From assembly GCA_031424495.1 (NCBI GenBank), contig JANPHP010000061.1:15144-79143 (forward strand): 64,000 bases of DNA. The letters are read 5' to 3'. The notes beneath the pieces were generated by a model. It was not told the DNA's origin, made no database searches, and worked only from the letters and a program-made list of their open reading frames with translations. Both the position numbers and the translations under genes were made by a program. Below, piece after piece: positions 50,484 to 59,207 of this stretch. The stretch is from JADKCL01 sp031424495 (GTDB taxonomy: Bacteria; Bacteroidota; Bacteroidia; J057; JADKCL01). How positions within the stretch are numbered: position 1 is the stretch's first letter; each line of letters opens with the position of its first letter.

Positions 50484-51359
50484 TTATCGTTTGAAAAGGC
50501 CGCCGATTCTGGCGAGTAAAATGCGCCATTTTGGCCCTGCCTCAGGAACTGCTCCAGCCCAAGGCCAGCCCCGACGCAGGTAATATTTGCCAAATGTACC
50601 CTGGCTGATGCCCCATTTTTTCCGAAATTGAGCTCCGCCGTCGTTTTTGACCACCTTGGAGGTGCTTTTGGTCTGGAAGTGGTAGACTCGGCTCAGGCCG
50701 AGGCCTTTGAAGTAACGCACACCAGCTTTCCAGAGCTTCATCGAGAAATCAGGATCAGACGACATCCCAGGACTGAACTCTACGCTGTAACCTCCGACGA
50801 GATCCCATAGCCTTTTGGGCACCACATTGGGTGGCCACGTGCTACCTGTCCAGTCTTCCTTGTCCTCGCGTTCAGCCATCCATTGGATCAGGTCATCCTC
50901 CCGAAAGCTCTCCAAGTCTTGCCCAAAATCAAAAGGGGCGAGCACACAGAGATTGCCTGTCGCCCGCGGCTCGATCATGGTCGCCGACATGAACCACAGA
51001 TCGTTTTTGCGGCGCACGATGTCTTGCCACAAATAGTCGTCCCAATCTGGCAGCGCATACATATCGTCGTTGAAATAGGCGATGTAGTCTGTCTTTGCGA
51101 GCGTGGCCGCAGCATTGAGCGCATAGCAGACGCCGACATTTTCTGCAGTCCAGGTGTGATCGATCTGCTCGGCCCGCACCCAGTCGAGTGTGCCGTCACT
51201 GCCGTCGTTCACGTGCACGATGACCTGATGTGCGTATTTACTATGTGTCCTCAGGCTTCTCACACAGCATTTCAAATAGGGCAGATTGTTCCACGTGGGA
51301 ATCAAAATGCTGAATTTTGCGCCCTCGGCGACGGCAAAGCTGTGTGATTCAAACTCCAT
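50484..51359 (-). CDS. Family 2 glycosyltransferase
   Basis: A 291-residue protein with the GT2 (GT-A fold) signature: FSILIPTWNNLPYLKCCVRS, HVNDGSDGTLDWV (nucleotide-binding Asp), AYFNDDMYALPDW (DxD-like DD) and GMSSDPDFSMKLWKAG near the acceptor site. It transfers a sugar from a nucleotide donor to a polysaccharide or lipid. It is divergent from the deacetylase-like gene 91 bp away and probably belongs to the same surface-polysaccharide group. Confidence 0.85.
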   Translation of the reverse strand: MEFESHSFAVAEGAKFSILIPTWNNLPYLKCCVRSLRTHSKYAHQVIVHVNDGSDGTLDWVRAEQIDHTWTAENVGVCYALNAAATLAKTDYIAYFNDDMYALPDWDDYLWQDIVRRKNDLWFMSATMIEPRATGNLCVLAPFDFGQDLESFREDDLIQWMAEREDKEDWTGSTWPPNVVPKRLWDLVGGYSVEFSPGMSSDPDFSMKLWKAGVRYFKGLGLSRVYHFQTKSTSKVVKNDGGAQFRKKWGISQGTFGKYYLRRGWPWAGAVPEAGPKWRILLARIGGLFKR

Positions 51360-51450
51360 GCGGCTGCAATTTAATGGGCTTCTCCCAGACCACGCAAACT
51401 TTCTCGATCAAAGGGATATGTGAGCAGGCTTTGCTAATTTTCCGGTTCAC

Positions 51451-52755
51451 ATGGACATCGCCCCAAAAGCCACCAACATCGCCATCGTCGTGGATCAATT
51501 GCATCCTCGGGTTTGTTATGCCATGGACACCGTGCTGGGCGATTTTTTGGGTTTGGTGCCGAGGCTGATTGTGTCGAATGATGATGTTGCAATCCAAGAA
51601 GCGCAAGCTTCAGGCATCCCGACCTTCAGCTACCGCCGATCTTTTGTCGAGGGCATGCTGGCCCTGCCTTGCAATGGTTTGCTCTATGAAGACATCATTC
51701 GGCAGGCGAATGAGGAGATTGAATGGTTTGGCGCCGTGTCTGCACAATTGCGCACGGTCGACTACATTGCCCAAATATTCTACCACCTCACGCAGTATGA
51801 GTTGTTGCGGCCGCTCAAGCAATTGGAGCTCGATCGACATGATCGTTATCCAGATGGCCCGGACGGATTGTATGTCCACGACCTTTTGGACAAGGTGCAG
51901 GAATCCATCTTTCCGCACTTGGCGGTGAGGCCGCAGCCCCGTGCGTTTGATTTTGAGATTACGATCGACGTCGATCAGCCGTGGAAATATCTGCACAAGC
52001 CGTGGATAGTGCGTTGGGGCGGCATGCTCAAAGCGCTCCTCGGCTCGCCTTATATGAGGCCCGCCGAAAAGCAGCAGCGATGGCAGGTCCTGCTTGGCAA
52101 GCAGCCCGATCCGTATGAAGTGCTAGATTTAGTGAAGGAGATTTGCCCAGCAGACAAGACCAAGGTCTTTTTCCTCGTCGACGGCGACCACCCCAACGAC
52201 AGCCGCTACAACCTGCGCATGCCACCCTACCAGCAATTGGTGCTGGACTGGCAAGCGGCGGGTTTTGAGATCGGCATCCACCCGAGCTACAACACGCGGC
52301 ACAATCCCAGCATGATGCAAGCCCAGAAGGCGCTTCTGGAAAACGTTGTCGGTGAGGTACGCATCTCGCGGCAGCACTTTTTGCGTTATGAGACGCCTGA
52401 AACATTCAGGCAACTCATCGCCATGGGGATCGAGCGCGACTACACGCTTTGTCGCGCGACCAAGCCCGGCCCGCCCACGGGCGTGACACTGCCCTATCGA
52501 TGGTTTGACTTGCAGCGCAACGAGGCGACCGGCCTCACCTTGGTGCCCGCCATGGTCATGGACCGGACTTTGCAAATGTACCAGGCCCTTTCAGCGCAAG
52601 AAGCCCTGGGCAGTATCAAAAAAGCCATCGCCCAAACGCGCGCCGTGGGCGGCAAATTTGTGATTATCTTGCACAACGAAACGTTTAGCGACGTGGGCGA
52701 ATGGTGGGGGTGGCAAGATGTCATCCGCCAAATGCTCAAACAACTCGGCTCATGA
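51451..52755 (+). CDS. Polysaccharide-deacetylase-like protein with N-terminal extension
   Basis: A 434-residue protein. The first ~110 residues form a distinct domain found in many Bacteroidetes proteins of this type. The C-terminal half has FDFEITIDVDQPWKYL, TKVFFLVDGDHPNDSR, GFEIGIHPSYNT and QHFLRYETPETFRQL, a NodB-like order, with His in GIHPSYNT as the metal ligand and Asp in ITIDVDQP as the first. It probably deacetylates or remodels a surface polysaccharide. Its stop overlaps the next gene by 4 bp (ATGA). Confidence 0.7.
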   Translation: MDIAPKATNIAIVVDQLHPRVCYAMDTVLGDFLGLVPRLIVSNDDVAIQEAQASGIPTFSYRRSFVEGMLALPCNGLLYEDIIRQANEEIEWFGAVSAQLRTVDYIAQIFYHLTQYELLRPLKQLELDRHDRYPDGPDGLYVHDLLDKVQESIFPHLAVRPQPRAFDFEITIDVDQPWKYLHKPWIVRWGGMLKALLGSPYMRPAEKQQRWQVLLGKQPDPYEVLDLVKEICPADKTKVFFLVDGDHPNDSRYNLRMPPYQQLVLDWQAAGFEIGIHPSYNTRHNPSMMQAQKALLENVVGEVRISRQHFLRYETPETFRQLIAMGIERDYTLCRATKPGPPTGVTLPYRWFDLQRNEATGLTLVPAMVMDRTLQMYQALSAQEALGSIKKAIAQTRAVGGKFVIILHNETFSDVGEWWGWQDVIRQMLKQLGS

Positions 52756-53726
52756 ATGCCATCCTGAAAAAAGCCAGCGAAATCGACCGCAGCGTTTGGC
52801 TGGCGTTTTTGGCGCATTCCCCCCAAGCTGCGATCTATATGCATCCGGGCTTTTTGGACGTGGTCGCACCGGGCTGGCAGGCGATCGAGCTCTGGCGAGA
52901 CCGCGAACTGCTCGCCATTATGCCCCTCTACCTCAAGCAAAAAGCCGGTTATACCTATTCCCTGCAACCTTCATTTTGCCAGTACTGGGGGATTCTCTTT
53001 GCGGGTGGCGATTTGGGCAATGCCTATAAGACCTATAGCCATCGCCGCAAGGTCGTCAAGGCCATCGTCGATGCGGTTCCCGTGGAGATCAAGTGGTTCC
53101 TGCATGGCTTTGCGCCCGAGTTTGATTATCCGCATCCATTTCACTGGGCGGGTTATACCTTGGAAACGCGCTACACCTATCAGCTCGAACTCGGTGTGGG
53201 TTATGCGACGATCGAGAAAAATTTTGGGAATGATACCCGCTACGACATCCGCAAGGCGCTGGGCGAGTCTTGCACGGTGCGGGCAACGCAGGATAGTCAA
53301 GGGCTCATCAGCCTCGTCGCCGCTAACAAACAGCATGCCAAACGATTGCTTTCAGATCCCGATTTACAAACCTTGGAGCGTCTCGCTGCGTTTTTGGTGA
53401 CTTCCAATTTGGGTCAGCTTTTGGAAGTCTTTGTTAATGAGGAGTCTCTCGTCGGGGCAATGCTTGTGGGCCGCTATGCGGGCAAGACGAGCTACCTCAT
53501 GTCGGCGCAATCGCCGAGCTTGAAGGTGAGCGGCGCGATGAGCTTGCTCCTCGCGCGAGCGATCGAGGATGCGGCTGTACATGACCGCATTTTTGACTTT
53601 GAGGGCTCGATGATCGAGGGCATCGAAGGCTTTTTCAGGGGCTTTGGAGGGCATCCTGTCCCTTATCTAATGATTGAAAAAAATGATTTACCTTTACCGA
53701 TAAGATGGATAAGAAAATTACGATAA
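52752..53726 (+). CDS. FemAB/GNAT-like acyltransferase
   Basis: A 324-residue protein with the FemX/BioF2-type double-GNAT plan: an N-terminal half with SFCQYWGILFAGGD and a C-terminal half with NFGNDTRYDIRKALGESCTV, then LVGAMLVGRYAGKTSYLMSA and FDFEGSMIEGIEGFFRGFGG, the last being the conserved C-terminal block. Such enzymes attach amino acids or acyl groups to glycans. It overlaps the deacetylase-like gene by 4 bp and its 3' end overlaps upp by 22 bp. Confidence 0.7.
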   Translation: MNAILKKASEIDRSVWLAFLAHSPQAAIYMHPGFLDVVAPGWQAIELWRDRELLAIMPLYLKQKAGYTYSLQPSFCQYWGILFAGGDLGNAYKTYSHRRKVVKAIVDAVPVEIKWFLHGFAPEFDYPHPFHWAGYTLETRYTYQLELGVGYATIEKNFGNDTRYDIRKALGESCTVRATQDSQGLISLVAANKQHAKRLLSDPDLQTLERLAAFLVTSNLGQLLEVFVNEESLVGAMLVGRYAGKTSYLMSAQSPSLKVSGAMSLLLARAIEDAAVHDRIFDFEGSMIEGIEGFFRGFGGHPVPYLMIEKNDLPLPIRWIRKLR

Positions 53727-54367
53727 TCGGCCGCGAGAATTCGATTTTCAACCAATTCCTGTATGAGATGCGGGATGTGAGCATCCAAGGGGATCGGATG
53801 CGTTTCCGCAAAAACCTGCTGCGTTGCTCGCAGATCATGGCTTATGAAGTGAGCAAACACCTCACTTTTGCCACCAAGGCTGTGACGACTCCGCTCGGCG
53901 AATTGGAAATGGATTTGCCGACCGATCAGCCGGTATTGGTTTCCATCTTGCGCGCCGGCGTGCCGATGCACCAAGGCTTCCTCGATTTTTTTGACAATGC
54001 CGACAATGGCTTCATCAGCGCCTTTCGCCAGAAGACCAAGGGTACCGACTTTGTGATCAAAGTCGAGTATGCCGCGATGCCCAATGTCGATGGCCGCACG
54101 GTGATTCTCATCGACCCGATGATCGCCAGCGGTCGCAGCATTGCCTTGTGTGCACAGGCGATCTCGCCCGCACACGGCGTGCCCAGCCAATTGATCCTCG
54201 CCGGCCTCATCGCCAGCGAAGAGGGATTGGAATATGTGAGACGCCATGTGCCTCAGGCCCAGATCTTTGTGGGCGCAGTCGACAATGAGCTTACGGCCCG
54301 CGCCTATATCGTGCCAGGTCTAGGCGACGCCGGCGACCTCGCATACGGCAGCAAAACCAGCGGTTGA
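53705..54367 (+). CDS. upp: Uracil phosphoribosyltransferase
   Basis: A 220-residue protein of normal Upp length. RCSQIMAYEVSKHL, VSILRAGVPMHQGFL and the PRPP-binding loop VILIDPMIASGRSIALC are visible, and the C-terminal IVPGLGDAGDLAYG binds uracil. It makes UMP from uracil and PRPP in pyrimidine salvage. The ATG at 53705 overlaps the end of the preceding gene in another frame. Confidence 0.93.
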   Translation: MDKKITIIGRENSIFNQFLYEMRDVSIQGDRMRFRKNLLRCSQIMAYEVSKHLTFATKAVTTPLGELEMDLPTDQPVLVSILRAGVPMHQGFLDFFDNADNGFISAFRQKTKGTDFVIKVEYAAMPNVDGRTVILIDPMIASGRSIALCAQAISPAHGVPSQLILAGLIASEEGLEYVRRHVPQAQIFVGAVDNELTARAYIVPGLGDAGDLAYGSKTSG

Positions 54368-54434
54368 TCCACTTTTTCTTCTAAACAAGCACAGCGCGAT
54401 TGCGTTGTAGGTTTGTACTGGCTTATCGATCGTC

Positions 54435-54884
54435 ATGGGTGAATTTCTTGCTTGGTTGAGTGTTGTGGCTTTGGCGGCCGTCAAGGTATTGTTTGCCTTA
54501 GGCGTGGCCATCGCGCATGGCATGAAACCCTGGGAAATCTTTGTGGGTTTGGCGGCGGGCAGCATGCTCGGTGTGATCTTCTTTACTTTCTTTGGACTCA
54601 CGCTGCGCAAATGGCTCAAGGAAAGACGGCTGCGCAAAGGCATTCGTAAGCCCCTCAATTACCGCAAGGCCCGCAAATGGAAGCGCATGTGGTTGCGTTT
54701 CGGTTTGCCAGGCGTGGCAATATTGACGCCGCCGCTCATCAGTCCGCCGGTGGGTGCTTTGATAGCAGTGATCTTTGAGCGGCGACGCGGCCGCATTCTT
54801 GCCTACATGGGCGTGAGCATATTGATTTGGTCGGCATTGTTTGCCTTGGTGGGTGAGCAGATATTGGCCTTGATCCATCGATGA
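54435..54884 (+). CDS. Small integral membrane protein
   Basis: A 149-residue protein with about four membrane helices (LSVVALAAVKVLFALGVAIA; VGLAAGSMLGVIFFTFFGLT; two more at the C terminus) and a highly basic loop (LRKWLKERRLRKGIRK) in the middle. I do not recognise a family. TAGGTTTG (54408-54415), a -7-like box, lies 19 bases before the ATG. It overlaps the next gene by 4 bp. Confidence 0.65.
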   Translation: MGEFLAWLSVVALAAVKVLFALGVAIAHGMKPWEIFVGLAAGSMLGVIFFTFFGLTLRKWLKERRLRKGIRKPLNYRKARKWKRMWLRFGLPGVAILTPPLISPPVGALIAVIFERRRGRILAYMGVSILIWSALFALVGEQILALIHR

Positions 54885-55585
54885 AGGCACCCCACCATAT
54901 CTTTTTTGACCTGGATCACACGCTTTGGGACTACGAAACCAATTCGATCGCGACGATCCATGAGTTGCTGATCAGTTACCGCCCGCAGATGGGCAAGACG
55001 CTGACTTTTGAAGAATTTTACCCGATCTATCACGCCTACAACCATGCGCTCTGGACGCGCTACCGTCACAACGAGATCGACAACCTGACCCTGCGCTACG
55101 AGCGCTGGCGTCAGACCTTTGCCGATTTTGAGATTGACGAGGCGAGCTGGATGTATGACATGAGTGAGGCCTTTTTGGATATCTGCCCCCGCAAGCCCGG
55201 CCTGATGCCCAATGCGATGGCGCTCTTGGAGGCGGTGAGCCCCCATTACCCGCTGCACATTATCACCAACGGATTCGCTCCGGTGCAGGACCTTAAGCTC
55301 GATCACTCAGGCCTGCGCCCTTTTTTTAATGTCATCGTGACGCCCGACGGCGTGGGTGAAAAAAAACCGCATCCCAAGATTTTTCACGAGGCCCTCGCGG
55401 CGGCAGACTGCCTGCCCGAGCACGCGCTCTACCTCGGCGACAGCTACCCCGAAGACATGATTGGAGGCCGCGACGTGGGCATGAATGTCGTGTGGTACAA
55501 TCCTAAAGGCCGCGAAAACCCCGAGGGTTTCGCTGAGATCAGGGATTTGATCGAGTTGTTGGGGCATTTGCCCGCGCTCGATTAA
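54881..55585 (+). CDS. HAD-family nucleotidase, YjjG-like
   Basis: A 234-residue protein with the HAD set: HIFFDLDHTLWDYE (DxDxT), HIITNGFAPVQD (Thr/Ser), GEKKPHPKIFHEA (Lys) and LYLGDSYPEDMIGGRDVGM (GDxxxxD). FDLDHTLWD with the large helical cap is typical of YjjG, which hydrolyses non-canonical pyrimidine nucleotides. Placed near upp, it may clean the nucleotide pool. The start is ATG, overlapping the previous stop. Confidence 0.85.
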   Translation: MKAPHHIFFDLDHTLWDYETNSIATIHELLISYRPQMGKTLTFEEFYPIYHAYNHALWTRYRHNEIDNLTLRYERWRQTFADFEIDEASWMYDMSEAFLDICPRKPGLMPNAMALLEAVSPHYPLHIITNGFAPVQDLKLDHSGLRPFFNVIVTPDGVGEKKPHPKIFHEALAAADCLPEHALYLGDSYPEDMIGGRDVGMNVVWYNPKGRENPEGFAEIRDLIELLGHLPALD

Positions 55586-55686
55586 AATCGTTTTTGATCT
55601 GATTTTCTCAACCCTACTATTGCGCTCCTTTTTCGCCCGCCGGAGACTATGATTTGATAACACTACGGCCATAGGCCTTGGGTTCG

Positions 55687-56379
55687 TTATTGCTGAAACC
55701 GATACCCCACCCGGTGCACGGTCAAGATATGCTCGGGCTCGGCGGGGTTTTCTTCGATTTTTTTGCGCAGGTGGGTCACGTGGGTGTCGATCGTGCGCAT
55801 CGAGAGCAGGTAGTCGTGGCCCCAGACGTCGGCGAGGATCTGCTCGCGTGTGAGGATTTTGCCTTCGTTGAGGATGAGGAAACGCAGGAGTTCGCTTTCC
55901 ATGCGGGTGAGCTCGGTCTCGTCGGTGCCGCGCCGCACGCATTGTGCCTGGAAATCGATCTCGACCTTGCCGATGTGAAAGATTTTGGTGCGTTCGCTAT
56001 GCTTGCCGCTGCGCCTGAAGATGGCCTCGATGCGGGCACACAATTCCAAGATGTCAAAGGGCTTGGTGATATAGTCGTCGGCCCCGGTCTTGAGGCCGAT
56101 CACCTTGTCCATCTGCTGATCGCGGGCGGTAAGCATGATCACGGGCGTGGAGTTGCCGCTGGAGCGCAGCCGCTTGCAGACCTCCATGCCACTCATTTGC
56201 GGCAGCATCAAATCCAGCAAAATCAAGTCTGGGCTGGTTTTTTCGGCCATTTCCAAGCCGAGCACACCATTGTCGGCCTCGATCACCTCGTAACCTTCAT
56301 ACTCCAGATTGCTTCTGAGCAGGTAGCGGATGGAGTTTTCATCCTCCACGACGAGGATCTTGCGTTTCACGTTTTTCAT
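55687..56379 (-). CDS. OmpR/PhoB-family response regulator
   Basis: A 230-residue protein. The receiver domain (1-~120) has the phospho-acceptor D56 in LILLDLMLP with VVEDENSIR, MLTARDQQ and DYITKPF. The C-terminal winged helix (ELTRMESELLRFLILNEGKI, then DTHVTHLRKKIEENP and VHRVGYRF) binds DNA. The gene is coupled to the sensor kinase upstream (ATGA overlap). Targets are not known. Confidence 0.93.
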   Translation of the reverse strand: MKNVKRKILVVEDENSIRYLLRSNLEYEGYEVIEADNGVLGLEMAEKTSPDLILLDLMLPQMSGMEVCKRLRSSGNSTPVIMLTARDQQMDKVIGLKTGADDYITKPFDILELCARIEAIFRRSGKHSERTKIFHIGKVEIDFQAQCVRRGTDETELTRMESELLRFLILNEGKILTREQILADVWGHDYLLSMRTIDTHVTHLRKKIEENPAEPEHILTVHRVGYRFQQ

Positions 56380-58088
56380 TGCCTTACTTCTTGGACGAGG
56401 GGAATTTCGAGATAAAAAATGGCACCAGCACCAGGGCTGCTGTGAAGTTCGAGTTTTCCTTGGTGATCTTTGAGGATCGAGCGAGCGATACTCAGACCGA
56501 TGCCATGACCTTTTACGTTGTGTTCGTCAAGATTGCCGATGCGCACAAATTTTTCAAAGATGACTTTTTGATCCTTGGACGCGATACCTTGGCCAAAATC
56601 CTGAACAGCTATCTTCAAGAACTGATGCTGGATCTCTACCTTGATTTTCAATCGATTGGCTGCGTCGCCATACTTGCGGGCATTGTCGATGAGGATGGAG
56701 ATTACCTGCTCGATGGCTTGTGGATCGACCTCAACTTTGGCTTCGCCGAGCGGCTTTTCCTCTAGCTCCAATGTGATGCCGGTCTGCTTTTGGGCGAAGT
56801 TGCTCAGCTGCGTCCAGAGGGCTTGCGCCATGACGCGCTTTTTTTGGTAGCGCTTGCGGCCAGATTCCAGCTGCGAAAAGTCGAGCAACGAGTGGATCAA
56901 ATAATCCAATCGTTCGGTTTCATCGGTGATGATGCCCATCACCCGTTGCACGGCATCGGGGTCGCGCAGGCGACCGAGCCGCAAGCTATCCGATGCCAGC
57001 CTGATCGTCGCCAGCGGCGTCTTGATCTCGTGGGATACATTGGCCACAAATTCTGTCTTGAGCCGCGACAACTTGAAGAGCTGCATGGCCGCCCGCACCA
57101 ACAGCATCAACACCATCACCAAGATTGCAAAGAGCGCTAGGATCAGGATCAGGTTGCGCCGATAGATGTTTTGCGTGACCTCCTCGACGGTAGCCTCTCG
57201 AAAAGATACCCCTAGACGCAGGTCTCCGAGCCAAGGGCCATAGTTGGCGAGTTGCGCCTCGTGTTCAAATGTCGGTTGGCCATACGCGACCGAGTGGTAA
57301 ATCACTTGGGCGCCCTGCCCACGCATTACCCCAAACTGTAAGAAGCGCTTTTCCAGTCCTTCATGCTCTTCATCCCCAGGCCAGTACCGTAAATGGAAAA
57401 AATCGCGCAGGTACACTTTTTCAAACTGAAACGGATCGGTTTGTCGAAACACCAGCGCCTTCAGCTGACCCTCATTGTCAAAGATCGGTGCGCCGATCAA
57501 GTTGTTGCTGCTGAATGCTTTATCGTATACAAATACCAAGTTACTATCCAAGGCGCGACCCCAGATGGTATTGCTCATGTCTTCGATGTCGTCATAGGGC
57601 TTGTTGAGCTTGTTGAGCTCCTCACCGATAAATTCAGTGAGGTCGGTTTGATCTCTCCAACTACCCAGGTTGCGGTCGCCCTTGCGGTACCGATTGGGAC
57701 TCTTGTATTCCCAAGCACGAAAGCGATTTTGACTGTAAAGGGGAAAGGCGACAACCCAAGCATTGCAAAGTTGCTGGGAAGCAATCACTTGCCTAAAAGG
57801 TTTGCGCAAATGATTCAGGTTGGACTCCCTGAAGTCATCGGCGTCGATTTCGCGTTTCAATTTGTTGGCGCCTGCATCCATCTCCCGCAAGTAGTCTTGC
57901 TGCAATTGCCGGGCAGCATCGTCGGCAAGTTTTTGCAAACTGCCATGCAAACCCGAGGCGATCTGCAGCCGCAGGCCCTGGATACTTGACAATTGCCAGA
58001 CCATCAAGACGACCACCAACACAAAAGTGAGGCCTGCCAACAACAATATCGTTCGACGCGTGCGCATTTCGAGGAAAAAATGAACCAT
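56376..58088 (-). CDS. Membrane sensor histidine kinase
   Basis: A 570-residue kinase. An N-terminal helix (TILLLAGLTFVLVVVLMVW), a ~290-residue sensor part, presumably periplasmic, and a second helix (LILILALFAILVMVLMLLV) precede the catalytic part. The His box is FVANVSHEIKTPLATIRLASD (about residue 353), followed by ISILIDNARKYGD (N box), FGQGIASKDQKVIFEKFV (G1/F) and GHGIGLSIARSIL (G2). It phosphorylates the response regulator downstream. The sensed signal is unknown. Confidence 0.92.
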   Translation of the reverse strand: MVHFFLEMRTRRTILLLAGLTFVLVVVLMVWQLSSIQGLRLQIASGLHGSLQKLADDAARQLQQDYLREMDAGANKLKREIDADDFRESNLNHLRKPFRQVIASQQLCNAWVVAFPLYSQNRFRAWEYKSPNRYRKGDRNLGSWRDQTDLTEFIGEELNKLNKPYDDIEDMSNTIWGRALDSNLVFVYDKAFSSNNLIGAPIFDNEGQLKALVFRQTDPFQFEKVYLRDFFHLRYWPGDEEHEGLEKRFLQFGVMRGQGAQVIYHSVAYGQPTFEHEAQLANYGPWLGDLRLGVSFREATVEEVTQNIYRRNLILILALFAILVMVLMLLVRAAMQLFKLSRLKTEFVANVSHEIKTPLATIRLASDSLRLGRLRDPDAVQRVMGIITDETERLDYLIHSLLDFSQLESGRKRYQKKRVMAQALWTQLSNFAQKQTGITLELEEKPLGEAKVEVDPQAIEQVISILIDNARKYGDAANRLKIKVEIQHQFLKIAVQDFGQGIASKDQKVIFEKFVRIGNLDEHNVKGHGIGLSIARSILKDHQGKLELHSSPGAGAIFYLEIPLVQEVRQ

Positions 58089-58137
58089 TATTGCCGGATG
58101 CGCAAGGAATCACGAAAATAATTCGTAACATTTTACC

Positions 58138-59199
58138 ATGAGTTCGGAAAGTGCTACTTCAAAAGCGGTGATTTCAGCGGTTTTCAAACCGCTGATGGCG
58201 GTCTTTTTGCTATCGCTCCCCTTCATTCATGGCTGTTTCAGGCCAGTGGAAGGCGATTTTCCGCATCATGGGCAGGGATTGGAAGACGATGAGCTGCTTT
58301 GGGTGCTGCGTATTCCCGCAAGCGCTGAAGACGCGGACATCAAGGAGGTTTCCATGCGCGACTCGATTTGTTTTGCGCTCTACAACCAGCCCCTATTCGC
58401 CGACGGTATCCAATCACTTGCCAAGCGCATTCTCAACAGCGAGGTAAAAGCCGTCGATGAATACCCAGGTCAAACCGAATTGCAAAATCCGCGCGAACGG
58501 TTAATCCAAATGGGTGGTTCTGGGCAAAACATTGACCCATTGCTCCACGTGGCCGAGCTTTATATCGTCGTGAACATTGGTCAATCGGGATACAACGGCA
58601 GGCCAGAATTTTTGCGGCTTATCTGGCGAGATCCTGCAGAGCGCGAGGCCGACCGTGGTTTTGCTGGCATTCGTTTGGATACTGAAGGCAGCGGTCAATT
58701 TTTGATGGGTGCACAGTTTTTGAGAGAATTTGCAAAAATCCAGAGCTATTACGCCCTGCCGATCTATCTGCGCACCAATTTCAGGGAGTATGCTATCAAG
58801 TCGCTCGACGAGGCGCGCTATGTGCAGCGCATGGTTTATGACGGCCGCTGGAATGAGATCGAATGGGAAGCCGAGGGTGTGAACATCTCTGGCAGACACC
58901 GTGTTACGGTCGATCCCGAAACTGTGATGCCTTTAGCCGGTTTCTACCGCTTTCTTTTACCCAATACCAATGACTCCCTGAAATATGCTGAACTCTACCT
59001 CACAGCAGAAAACGACTACCTCGTAGCCGACTGGAGCAATCGCTTCAGCGTCGAGAAAATCGTGCCCTATAGCACTACGCAATTTTTCAGCAATTCGGGG
59101 GAATTGTATTGGTTTGAGATCATGCCTGATAGCAACTTGGCCTTGTTTGTAGTCCAAGGCCGTGATACCCTTGCGAGCTATCAAAACCCTGTATTCTAG
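58138..59199 (+). CDS. Lipoprotein of unknown function
   Basis: A 353-residue lipoprotein (signal with LLSLPFIHGC). The mature part has a polar start and a helical region (LLHVAELYIVVNIGQSGYN) and then YALPIYLRTNFREYAIKSLD and LNSEVKAVDEYPG. The stretch DDELLWVLRIP weakly recalls the GldN gliding/T9SS proteins, but I cannot support that call. It is divergent from the sensor kinase gene 49 bp away, and may share its promoter region. Confidence 0.55.
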   Translation: MSSESATSKAVISAVFKPLMAVFLLSLPFIHGCFRPVEGDFPHHGQGLEDDELLWVLRIPASAEDADIKEVSMRDSICFALYNQPLFADGIQSLAKRILNSEVKAVDEYPGQTELQNPRERLIQMGGSGQNIDPLLHVAELYIVVNIGQSGYNGRPEFLRLIWRDPAEREADRGFAGIRLDTEGSGQFLMGAQFLREFAKIQSYYALPIYLRTNFREYAIKSLDEARYVQRMVYDGRWNEIEWEAEGVNISGRHRVTVDPETVMPLAGFYRFLLPNTNDSLKYAELYLTAENDYLVADWSNRFSVEKIVPYSTTQFFSNSGELYWFEIMPDSNLALFVVQGRDTLASYQNPVF

Positions 59200-59207
59200 G
59201 ATATTAC

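Noticed and set aside
58138..59199. GldN call for the 353-residue lipoprotein
   Set aside because: Only a short stretch recalls GldN, the rest does not, and no gldKLM genes are near.
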